Assembly (NCBI GenBank): GCA_023416745.1
Contig: JAEZHF010000048.1
Location: 1-24,746, forward strand
Source of the DNA: Bacillota bacterium
Lineage (GTDB): Bacteria > Bacillota > Clostridia > Christensenellales > SZUA-584
Length of the DNA stretch: 24,746 nucleotides
Direction of reading: 5' to 3'
Both the position numbers and the translations under genes were made by a program. The notes below the pieces were generated by a model. That model saw only the letters and a list, made by a program, of their open reading frames with translations, was not told the origin of the DNA and did no database searches. Positions 13,101 to 20,451 of this stretch are shown one piece after another (position 1 is the first letter of the stretch; every line of letters begins with the position of its first letter).

Positions 13101-15491
13101 TCAATCACGCAATTTCGCGCCAAATTGAGCCCCTGCTGCCAACACAATGGCATCCCTGGCTTCGTTTGCCTCCTCATCCAGTAAAGTGCGGTCCTTTGCG
13201 CGCAGCACAATAGTGAAAGCCAGGCTCTTTCTGCCTTCGCCCAGTTTGTCGCCGGTATATACATCGAACAACGCTGCGCTTTCAAAATACGGCCCCGCAT
13301 TGTTTCGTATGCAATCCAGCAGATCACCCGCGGGCACCTCTGCATTTACGATCAGCGCAATGTCGCGCTCCACCGCTGGATACTTGGGCAGTGGTTCATA
13401 TTTAACAACGTCTTCAGCCGCTTCACAGATGCGCTTGAGCCAAAGCTCCGCAAAGTAAACCCGCTTGCCGATACCAAAAGCAGCACTCACATCCGGATGG
13501 ATTTCGCCCAGTTCACCCAGCTTCTCGCCGCCAGCGTATACGGACGCCTTGCGGCCCGGATGGAAGTAATCCGCCCCGTCCGCCATGTAGTGCGTGCTGT
13601 GAATGCTGAACGTATCCAAAAGGTTTTCCACCACACCCTTGAGCGAAAAGAAATTCTCTTCTTCTCCACAAAGCGCTATGCTGACATATTTTCGCTCTTC
13701 AGGCAGCTCATCGTTATCTTCAGTTGGAAAGTAAACGCGTCCGGCCTCAAACAGCCGGATGGCCTTTGCTTTACGGTTCAGATTGCCCGCAGTCACTTTA
13801 AGCATATCGGGCACCGGAGACGTGCGCAGCAGCGCCTGATCCTCGCCCAGCGGGTTCATGATGCGCACCATGCGCAGCAGCTTGTCGTCAGGAGGCAGAT
13901 TCAGCTTCTCATAGTCCGCCCCTGAAGCAAACGAATAGGTAATGCACTCGTAGCAGCCAAGATTGGTCAGCAGTCTGCGGGCTTTGTCCGTCGTGGCCTC
14001 CTCGGCAGAATAAACACCCCGTTTCACCGCACCCGTCATCATCAAACTGGGAATGTTGTTGTAGCCATGCATGCGCGCCACTTCTTCGGCGATATCCTCT
14101 CCTATGGAGATATCTCCGCGAAAGCTCGGTATGGAGCATGTCAGCACGCCGATTTCCAGAGTTGTGGGGATGAACACTCTGCGCAGGTAACCGGCCATAT
14201 CTTCCGCGTCCAGTTCGGTTCCCAGCTTGGCGTTGATCTTTTCAGCCTCGACTGTAACCAGCTTCTGCGACAGGTCAGCTGAAACGATATCGATCTCACC
14301 CGGTACGATCTCACCCGCGCCCAGCAACTCCACCAAATACAATGCACGGTCCATCGCGTTCTTGCAGCCGGCGGAGTCAATACCCTTGGAGAAGCGCATT
14401 GCCGATTCTGTCTGCAGACCAAGCGCCCGCGACGTTCGGCGCGCATTACCTTGTCGGAACTTTGCCGCCTCGAAGATAACCGTTTCCGTGTCCGGCTTTA
14501 TCTCGGTGTTCTCGCCTCCCATAATACCGGCGATGCCGATTGGCCCGTGCGCGTCGCATATCAGCAGCATTTCCTCAGTCAGCGTGCGTTCCTTGCTGTC
14601 CAGCGTCACGATGGTTTCGTCTTTGCGCGCGCGACGCACGTTGATATGGCTGCCGCGTATGTCCTTGTAGTCAAAAGCGTGCATCGGCTGCCCCATCTCC
14701 AGCATCACGAAGTTGGTGATGTCCACGATGTTGTTGATGGAGCGTACACCCGCGGAGGTCAGGCGATCGCGCAGCCACTTTGGAGAGGGCCCTATTTTTA
14801 CATTCTTTACGACGCGTGCGACATAACGCTCGCACAGGTTGCCATCCTCCACTGTTACGTTAACATAGTCGTTGATGTTTCCTGTGCCTTCATTATAGCT
14901 GACATCAGGCTGATTGATGTCTTTACCTATTGAAGCAGCACATTCACGCGCAATCCCCAGCACCGACAGGCAGTCTGGGCGATTAGCCCCCACCTCGATA
15001 TCGAGCACCGTGTCATTGAGGCCCAGCATTTCACGCAGAGATGTCCCCGGAGCGTCATCCCCTTGAAGTATCATGATGCCGTCCACATCCGCGCCCGGAT
15101 AGTCCGCGGCTGTCAGACCAAGTTCCTGACCGGAACACAGCATACCGAAAGAATACACGCCGCGCAGCTTGCTCTTGCTTATTTTAAAGCCGCCAGGCAG
15201 GTTCGCCCCGATAAGTGCAGCAGGCACCATCGCACCTTCAAATATGTTCTTCGCGCCGCAGACGATCTGCAGTTCCTCGGAACCTGTATCCACCTGACAG
15301 ATGGACAGCTTATCGGCCTCCGGGTGCTTTTTGATGCTGATGATACGCGCTACCACCACACTTTCAAGCGAAGCGCCCAGCTTTTTGAAGCCATCCACCG
15401 CCGTGCCCGTCATGATCAGGCGCTGTGCAAGCTCCTCCGGGGTTAAGTCCATGTCTACGTAATCGCATATCCATTTATATGGTGCTATCAT
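13101..15491 (-). CDS. pheT: Phenylalanyl-tRNA synthetase beta subunit
   Basis: A 796-residue beta chain of the alpha2-beta2 enzyme that charges tRNA-Phe. Domains in order are an N-terminal tRNA-binding OB fold (about 40-150, with KKHPEADKLSICQVDTG), the B3/B4 editing region (about 200-380), the B5 DNA-binding-like fold (about 405-475), the catalytic-like core, and a C-terminal ferredoxin-fold anticodon-binding domain (KYPAVERDIALIV to the end). Length is normal. The start at 15491 is set by GGAGG six bases upstream; the frame open to 15539 overlaps pheS and is rejected. It follows pheS by ten bases and shares its T-box control. Confidence 0.97.
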   Translation of the reverse strand: MIAPYKWICDYVDMDLTPEELAQRLIMTGTAVDGFKKLGASLESVVVARIISIKKHPEADKLSICQVDTGSEELQIVCGAKNIFEGAMVPAALIGANLPGGFKISKSKLRGVYSFGMLCSGQELGLTAADYPGADVDGIMILQGDDAPGTSLREMLGLNDTVLDIEVGANRPDCLSVLGIARECAASIGKDINQPDVSYNEGTGNINDYVNVTVEDGNLCERYVARVVKNVKIGPSPKWLRDRLTSAGVRSINNIVDITNFVMLEMGQPMHAFDYKDIRGSHINVRRARKDETIVTLDSKERTLTEEMLLICDAHGPIGIAGIMGGENTEIKPDTETVIFEAAKFRQGNARRTSRALGLQTESAMRFSKGIDSAGCKNAMDRALYLVELLGAGEIVPGEIDIVSADLSQKLVTVEAEKINAKLGTELDAEDMAGYLRRVFIPTTLEIGVLTCSIPSFRGDISIGEDIAEEVARMHGYNNIPSLMMTGAVKRGVYSAEEATTDKARRLLTNLGCYECITYSFASGADYEKLNLPPDDKLLRMVRIMNPLGEDQALLRTSPVPDMLKVTAGNLNRKAKAIRLFEAGRVYFPTEDNDELPEERKYVSIALCGEEENFFSLKGVVENLLDTFSIHSTHYMADGADYFHPGRKASVYAGGEKLGELGEIHPDVSAAFGIGKRVYFAELWLKRICEAAEDVVKYEPLPKYPAVERDIALIVNAEVPAGDLLDCIRNNAGPYFESAALFDVYTGDKLGEGRKSLAFTIVLRAKDRTLLDEEANEARDAIVLAAGAQFGAKLRD

Positions 15492-15501
15492 ATTCTTCCT
15501 C

Positions 15502-16530
15502 CTATTTGAACTGGGCCAGAAAGCGCACGTCGTTCTCAAACAGCAGACGTATATCAGTGATACCGTATTTGATGGACGCCAGCCTGTCTATGCCCATGCC
15601 GAATGCGAACCCTGAATACACATCAGGATCAATGCCGCAGCCGCGCAGCACGTTCGGGTGTACCATGCCACAGCCCAGCACTTCGATCATGCCTGTGCCC
15701 TTGCAGACAGGACAGCCTTTGCCGTGACATTTGGAGCAGGTCGCGTCCACCTCGGCGCTTGGTTCTGTGAAAGGGAAGTGGCCGGGTCGGAACTTCGTTA
15801 CCGTATCCTCTCCGTAGAACTCTTTTAAAAAAACGTTGAGCGTGCCCTTCAGATGTGCTAGGCTGATGTTTTTATCCACCACCAAGCCTTCCATCTGGTT
15901 GAATATCGGTGAATGCGTGGCATCCACATCGTCGCTGCGATATACGCGCCCGGGGCATATCATTCGGATGGGCGGTTTTTGCGCCAGCATCGTCCGTATC
16001 TGCACCGGCGACGTATGCGTGCGCAGCACAATATCGTCCGATACGTAGAACGTATCCTGCGTATCGCGTGCGGGGTGGTCCTTGGGCATGTTGAGCATGG
16101 TGAAGTTATATTGATCCAGCTCCACCTCGGGGCCGTCCATCACGTCGAAACCCATGCTCACGAATATATCGCGCATCTCGTAATAGATTCGCGTCAGCGG
16201 GTGCAAGCCGCCTGTAAGCTGCTTCTTCCCCGGCAGCGTCACGTCCACCTTTTCAGTAATCAGGCGGGCATTCTTCTCCTCATGTTTTATCTCACCGATT
16301 TTCGCATCCAACGCCTGCGTGATCTCGTCTCGCAGTTCATTGACGCGCTTTCCAAACTCCGGCCTCTTTTCTTCCGGGATATCTTTCATGCTTCTCAGCG
16401 AGGCCGTCAACTCGCCTTTTTTACCCAGCAGCCTAACCCTGATGGACTCAAGATCCGGCAACTCGTTGGTGTTTTTAATGTCCTGCAGAGCATTAATTCC
16501 GAGCTCCTCCAGCCCCAAAAATAGGTTCAT
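15502..16530 (-). CDS. pheS: Phenylalanyl-tRNA synthetase alpha subunit
   Basis: A 342-residue catalytic class II synthetase subunit that forms phenylalanyl-adenylate and charges tRNA-Phe. An N-terminal coiled coil (about 1-90) precedes the catalytic core with motif 2 (PGRVYRSDDVDATHSP) and motif 3 (GFAFGMGIDRLASIKYG). The CSKCHGKGCPVCKGTG segment (about 275-290) is a four-cysteine cluster also seen in other Firmicute PheS proteins. AAGGAG six bases before the ATG supports the start. It is the first gene after the T-box leader, so expression should rise when uncharged tRNA-Phe accumulates. Confidence 0.97.
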   Translation of the reverse strand: MNLFLGLEELGINALQDIKNTNELPDLESIRVRLLGKKGELTASLRSMKDIPEEKRPEFGKRVNELRDEITQALDAKIGEIKHEEKNARLITEKVDVTLPGKKQLTGGLHPLTRIYYEMRDIFVSMGFDVMDGPEVELDQYNFTMLNMPKDHPARDTQDTFYVSDDIVLRTHTSPVQIRTMLAQKPPIRMICPGRVYRSDDVDATHSPIFNQMEGLVVDKNISLAHLKGTLNVFLKEFYGEDTVTKFRPGHFPFTEPSAEVDATCSKCHGKGCPVCKGTGMIEVLGCGMVHPNVLRGCGIDPDVYSGFAFGMGIDRLASIKYGITDIRLLFENDVRFLAQFK

Positions 16531-16608
16531 CGGTAACTCCTTTCAAAACCGGATAACCGGCATCATTTCTTGTCCTAACCCAAACGACTTATCCGCTGTC
16601 GATGGAAC

Positions 16609-16838
16609 AAAAAAAACCTTCGCCATGGGGCGAAAGTCCGCGGTACCACCCAAATGTGCCGCTGCCCTTTACTGACAGCAGGCCTTATTGCGCTGTAACG
16701 GAGCGTCCCGTCCTTTATAGGCTGCTCAGCCGGCGAATGTTCACCGTCCATACAGGCGGGCGCTTTCAGCCATAGACACCCTTCTCTTTTTTGCCTGCGG
16801 AGCCGAACGGTTACTGCTCCGGTTTCATCGCATTATTG
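16609..16838 (-). promoter_or_regulatory. T-box riboswitch leader (tRNA-Phe responsive)
   Basis: On the minus strand the conserved T-box sequence GGGTGGTACCGCGG (16638-16651) is present. It is followed by the terminator hairpin CTTTCGCC/GGCGAAGG (16629-16636 with 16617-16624, one G-T pair) and eight T (16609-16616). Upstream, the 3' side of Stem I reads GGTGAACA, then UUC (16735-16737), then GCC. This places the phenylalanine codon UUC in the usual specifier position. The leader fills the gap between the methyltransferase gene and pheS. Binding of uncharged tRNA-Phe should favour the antiterminator and read-through into pheST. Confidence 0.93.
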
Positions 16839-16843
16839 AGGAA

Positions 16844-16873
16844 ATTATAGCACAGCCGCATAAAGCGAATCAA
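16844..16873 (-). promoter_or_regulatory. Promoter of the T-box/pheST unit
   Basis: On the minus strand a perfect extended -10, TGCTATAAT (hexamer 16844-16849), has -35 TTGATT (16868-16873) at 18 bases. The -35 overlaps the stop codon of the methyltransferase gene. Transcription would start near 16838. Confidence 0.75.
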
Positions 16874-17631
16874 GTACGTATTTTATATATCAATATCCCT
16901 GCGGCCACCGCTGCATTCAGGCTTTCCGCCTTGCCGTATATCGGTATGCAGATTCGCGCCGTTGCCATTTCTATTATTTCTTCGGAAATACCACGCGATT
17001 CATTGCCGATAACAATGCATGTCGTGTCAGCATCAAGGCAGAAATCAGGATTTCCTCTGAGTTCTGCACACGCTATATCGTAGCCTTTCTGAAGCATAGC
17101 TGTAAGACGATTTTTTAAGTCCGTCCGGATTACAGGCAGATGAAACAGGCTGCCCATCGAAGCGCGGACGGCTTTTGGTGAAAACGGGTCCGCACTGCCT
17201 GACGAAAGCAGTACGCCGGAGCAGCCTGCCGCGTCAGCGGTCCTAATGATTGTACCCACATTCGCAGGATCCGTCACGTCGTCCAGCGCAACAATAAAGC
17301 CGTTTTCCACCTCTGCCGTTTTCGGTATATCCGCCACTGCTGCCACGTTCTGAGGCGTATTGCAATCGCATAACGCCTTCATCACATGCGGCTCAACCGT
17401 GACAATTCTTTTACCAAGCGCTGCAGCATATTCCAAGGCAGGATCCAGTTTTCCTGACGTCACAATCAGTGTTTTTAGAATTTCCGGGGAGTGTTTTATC
17501 AATTCATGGACGCATTTTTCTCCTTCAACTAGAAAAGCATGGTGCTCCGAACGGCCTTTCTTTTCGTGCAAACTGCGCACCATCTTAACAAAATCATTCT
17601 GCGTACTGCTGATTACAGGAGAGTGGGTCAT
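16870..17631 (-). CDS. TrmH/SpoU-family RNA 2'-O-methyltransferase
   Basis: A 253-residue SPOUT methyltransferase that uses S-adenosylmethionine to methylate ribose 2'-OH in tRNA or rRNA. An N-terminal L30e-like substrate-binding domain spans about residues 1-105, and the knotted catalytic domain carries DPANVGTIIRTADAAG (121-136), IGNESRGIS (about 208-216) and SLNAAVAAGILIY near the end. These are the three SpoU motifs. The target nucleotide cannot be told from sequence. AAGGAGG seven bases before the ATG supports the start, which overlaps the stop of the solute-binding protein gene as ATGA. In many Firmicutes this gene precedes pheS, as here. Confidence 0.94.
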   Translation of the reverse strand: MTHSPVISSTQNDFVKMVRSLHEKKGRSEHHAFLVEGEKCVHELIKHSPEILKTLIVTSGKLDPALEYAAALGKRIVTVEPHVMKALCDCNTPQNVAAVADIPKTAEVENGFIVALDDVTDPANVGTIIRTADAAGCSGVLLSSGSADPFSPKAVRASMGSLFHLPVIRTDLKNRLTAMLQKGYDIACAELRGNPDFCLDADTTCIVIGNESRGISEEIIEMATARICIPIYGKAESLNAAVAAGILIYKIRT

Positions 17632-19283
17632 GAACCTGCCTCCTTGACATACAGGTACCAGTTAGGTATTGTCCAGAATATAGTTCTGTCACGCAGGCCG
17701 CTGGCAATGTTTATGTCCGTTTTATACAACAGCGCATTTGACCGAAAATACAGACCTATTTGCGGCATTGTTTTCAGAAAGTGATCTTCCATTGCAAGAA
17801 AAGCTTCTTTCATTGCAATATCATCAACAGCAGCCTTACAGTTTTGAAGGAGCGTGTCCATATCTACATCGGAGAATCTGCCATAATTACGCCCGCCATC
17901 CGTGCCCACCAATCCGGTAACATCTGGGTTGACATCCAGATAGAAGGTGCATAGCGCAAGATCGAATGCACCCGATTCGAGGCTTTGCTTATGAATGTCC
18001 TTGTCAACTTCACTGATCGTCACGTTCATGCCGCAGCTTTTTAGCTGCGCCGCAATATTTTCTGCGACATCGCGACGATAAGGGTCCTCATTGTTGGTGG
18101 ATATTAACAGCGTGAACTGAAACTCGTTGATCTGGTCGCCATTCACTTTTTCGGCAAAGCCATTTTCATCGCGATCCTTCCAGCCAGACAGTTCCAGAAG
18201 CTCTATCGCCTTTTGGCGGTTGAACTCATAGATGTTGGACGATCCCCCGGAAAGGAAAGAATCCGGCGGTATAGGATAGTCCACAGCCACAGCATGACCG
18301 AGAAGCGCCTTCGATATGATGTCACGCTTGTCTAAGGCATAGGCCAACGCCTGACGCAAATTGACGTCTTGGAACAAGCCGCCGGTATTCGGCACCAGGC
18401 AATCGTAATACTGAGTCATATAATCAACGTAGTCCACCTCTTCAAACTTCTGATACGTATCCACCGTTAGCTCAGAAGTTGTCACGATATCAATCAAATT
18501 TTGTTCAAATGAACTCATTTCGGCATCGTGGTCCGGCAAGCCCACGACGTTTAGTTTTTGGATATATGGCTGCTGTTTCCACCATGCAGAATTTGGTTCA
18601 AGCGTCAGGCCTTCCGGCAGATTGTAATCGGAAACAATATACGGGCCCGTTCCAATGGGCGATGACGTATCAATATTATTGGAACTGCTGTAGCTCTGGC
18701 ATATCACCGGGAATGTCATGAAATACAGTGCCCCATTGCCCGGCTCTGAGAACGTCACAGACAGTGTATATGGGTCCACTGCTGTACAACTGACGATCTT
18801 ACTGTTGTAAGCCGCGTAGGGCGAATCCGCCGAAGTGTACATTTTGATCAGGTTGATCGTATACAACAAGTCCGACGAAGTAAACTCACCGTTATCCTTC
18901 TGCCATTTAACACCTTTTCGAAGTGTAAAGGTCCACACCATGTTGGTTTCATCATGAGACCATGTCTCAACCAACTCAGGCTGGAACTTTCCGTCCGAGG
19001 CTATACGAATGGGTTTCTCGTAAATCAGTGAGAAATAATTGAATAGCTCGACATTTTTCACCTTAAGTGGATTGTATGACGTGCCTGCCTTATTAGGAAT
19101 GGCAAACGTTATTTCCCCGCCAGCTGCGGGAACCGAATCCTCAATCACAGGGGGTAACGTATACTTGGGTATTGGTGTCTGTGTTGCAGATACCGCTTCA
19201 CCCTCACCGGAAACGCACCCGAAGGAAAGCAACACAATACTCAGTGCCAACACGCTTAATAAGCATCTCTTAAAATATGTCAT
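17628..19283 (-). CDS. Peptide/nickel-type ABC transporter solute-binding lipoprotein (family 5)
   Basis: A 551-residue exported lipoprotein. The signal sequence runs to a lipobox LSFGC with Cys23. A short Ser/Thr/Pro-rich spacer follows, then a family 5 extracellular solute-binding domain: LVETWSHDETNMVWTFTLRKGVKW, VNLRQALAYALDKRDII and the GTGPYIVSDY block are characteristic of DppA/OppA-type receptors. No permease or ATPase gene lies nearby, so it is an orphan receptor or works with a transporter encoded elsewhere. The start at 19283 overlaps the transglycosylase gene by 14 bases and gives a clean signal peptide. An ATG at 19304 would add seven residues, and the frame open to 19376 is unlikely. 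The ligand is unknown; wall peptides are a guess from the neighbour. Confidence 0.9.
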   Translation of the reverse strand: MTYFKRCLLSVLALSIVLLSFGCVSGEGEAVSATQTPIPKYTLPPVIEDSVPAAGGEITFAIPNKAGTSYNPLKVKNVELFNYFSLIYEKPIRIASDGKFQPELVETWSHDETNMVWTFTLRKGVKWQKDNGEFTSSDLLYTINLIKMYTSADSPYAAYNSKIVSCTAVDPYTLSVTFSEPGNGALYFMTFPVICQSYSSSNNIDTSSPIGTGPYIVSDYNLPEGLTLEPNSAWWKQQPYIQKLNVVGLPDHDAEMSSFEQNLIDIVTTSELTVDTYQKFEEVDYVDYMTQYYDCLVPNTGGLFQDVNLRQALAYALDKRDIISKALLGHAVAVDYPIPPDSFLSGGSSNIYEFNRQKAIELLELSGWKDRDENGFAEKVNGDQINEFQFTLLISTNNEDPYRRDVAENIAAQLKSCGMNVTISEVDKDIHKQSLESGAFDLALCTFYLDVNPDVTGLVGTDGGRNYGRFSDVDMDTLLQNCKAAVDDIAMKEAFLAMEDHFLKTMPQIGLYFRSNALLYKTDINIASGLRDRTIFWTIPNWYLYVKEAGS

Positions 19284-19854
19284 ACAGCTTCTTGTAAACT
19301 TCATAGCGTTTTTCGATTCTGACCAGATAGTTCTCGGTCTCGGTATGCTCGATTTTAATGAGTTCGCCGTCCTCAATCCATTCTTTCACATTGCCCGGCC
19401 CTGCGTTATACGCAGCAAATACCTTCTGCAAATCACCATCAAACATATCACACAAATAGGACAGATACCAGCAACCCAGACGAATGTTGACTTCGGGTTC
19501 CCAAAGCCGATCCGATGAGTAGTCTTCCATCCCGATTTTTTCAGCCGCCCAAGCGCCGGTATCCGGCAACACCTGCATCAAACCGACCGCGCCTTTTCTT
19601 GATTCGGCTTCTTCATTAAACCGGCTTTCAGTGTTGATCACAGCGGCTATATGGTATTCATCCAATCCATAGTTCTTTAACGAATACTCTGCGCAATACT
19701 TCTTTATTAATTCCTCATGTTCAAGCGGGAAATACTTATCTATGCCGATTCTAAAAATTATCGCTGCTGACCAAACAAGAATCAGGCACAGAACTGTCCA
19801 GACCTTTTTACCTTTCGCCGGCAGTTCATAGTCACGCCGTCTTCTTCTGCCCAT
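19270..19854 (-). CDS. Membrane-anchored lytic transglycosylase (Slt/GH23 type)
   Basis: A 194-residue peptidoglycan lytic transglycosylase that cleaves the MurNAc-GlcNAc bond. A basic N-terminus (GRRRRRD) and one transmembrane helix (about 18-36) anchor it outside the membrane. The Slt domain shows VINTESRFN with catalytic Glu76, GAVGLMQVLPDTG (88-100) and AAYNAGPGNV (147-156), all classical for the family. The ribosome binding site GAGGTGA, six bases before the ATG, includes the stop codon of coaE, so the two are coupled. The 3' end overlaps the solute-binding protein gene. Length fits the short anchored Firmicute form. Confidence 0.94.
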   Translation of the reverse strand: MGRRRRRDYELPAKGKKVWTVLCLILVWSAAIIFRIGIDKYFPLEHEELIKKYCAEYSLKNYGLDEYHIAAVINTESRFNEEAESRKGAVGLMQVLPDTGAWAAEKIGMEDYSSDRLWEPEVNIRLGCWYLSYLCDMFDGDLQKVFAAYNAGPGNVKEWIEDGELIKIEHTETENYLVRIEKRYEVYKKLYDIF

Positions 19855-19860
19855 ATATCG

Positions 19861-20451
19861 TCACCTCGTGTATTTGCTTTTACTCAGAATGACACCGATT
19901 GTTTTGTGCAATTCTTCTATTGATCCATTATTTTCTATAACCTCATCCGCATAACGTTTCATGTCCTCATCGCTCATCTGGCTTTGTGTGCGACGCAGCA
20001 CCTCATCACGGCTGGCGTAATCCCGCTGCATAACGCGGCTGATGCGCGTTTCCAGATCGGCCACCACAAGCCAGACATAATTCATCTTCTCGTTGATGCC
20101 GGTCTGTATCAAGAGCGCCGCGTCCAGAAAAACCCTTCCCGTGTACTGCCCTGCCTTCTCAAACATGGCCGAAATGATGACCGGATGCAGCAGGCTGTTC
20201 AGTATTGCCACCTGCTCTTGGTCAGCGAAAACATACAATGCCAGTTTTCTGCGGTCGAGTTCCCCGTTCGGAAGAAAATAATCATCGCCGAAATTCTCAC
20301 GCAGAGCAGCTGCTCCCGGCTGACCCGGCTGTACGACTTCCTTCGCTGTTTCGTCAGCACAGATGACTACCTCGCCCCGTGAGCGAAGGTATTCCGTCAC
20401 GGCAGATTTACCGGAACCTATGCCACCGGTAATACCAATCAGCATGTTCAT
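19861..20451 (-). CDS. coaE: Dephospho-CoA kinase
   Basis: A 196-residue P-loop kinase that phosphorylates the 3'-OH of dephospho-CoA in the last step of CoA synthesis. The Walker A motif GGIGSGKS is at residues 9-16. DAALLIQTG and the LVVADLETRISRVMQRD block, whose arginines sit near the lid, are typical. The start at 20451 overlaps the polA stop as ATGA; a second ATG at 20445 would remove two residues. The frame open to 20466 lacks support. The polA-coaE-transglycosylase order is common in Clostridia. Confidence 0.96.
   Translation of the reverse strand: MNMLIGITGGIGSGKSAVTEYLRSRGEVVICADETAKEVVQPGQPGAAALRENFGDDYFLPNGELDRRKLALYVFADQEQVAILNSLLHPVIISAMFEKAGQYTGRVFLDAALLIQTGINEKMNYVWLVVADLETRISRVMQRDYASRDEVLRRTQSQMSDEDMKRYADEVIENNGSIEELHKTIGVILSKSKYTR

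Noticed and set aside
15492..15539. Longer N-terminus for PheT
   Set aside because: It would overlap pheS; the ATG at 15491 has a good ribosome binding site and gives the family-typical start.
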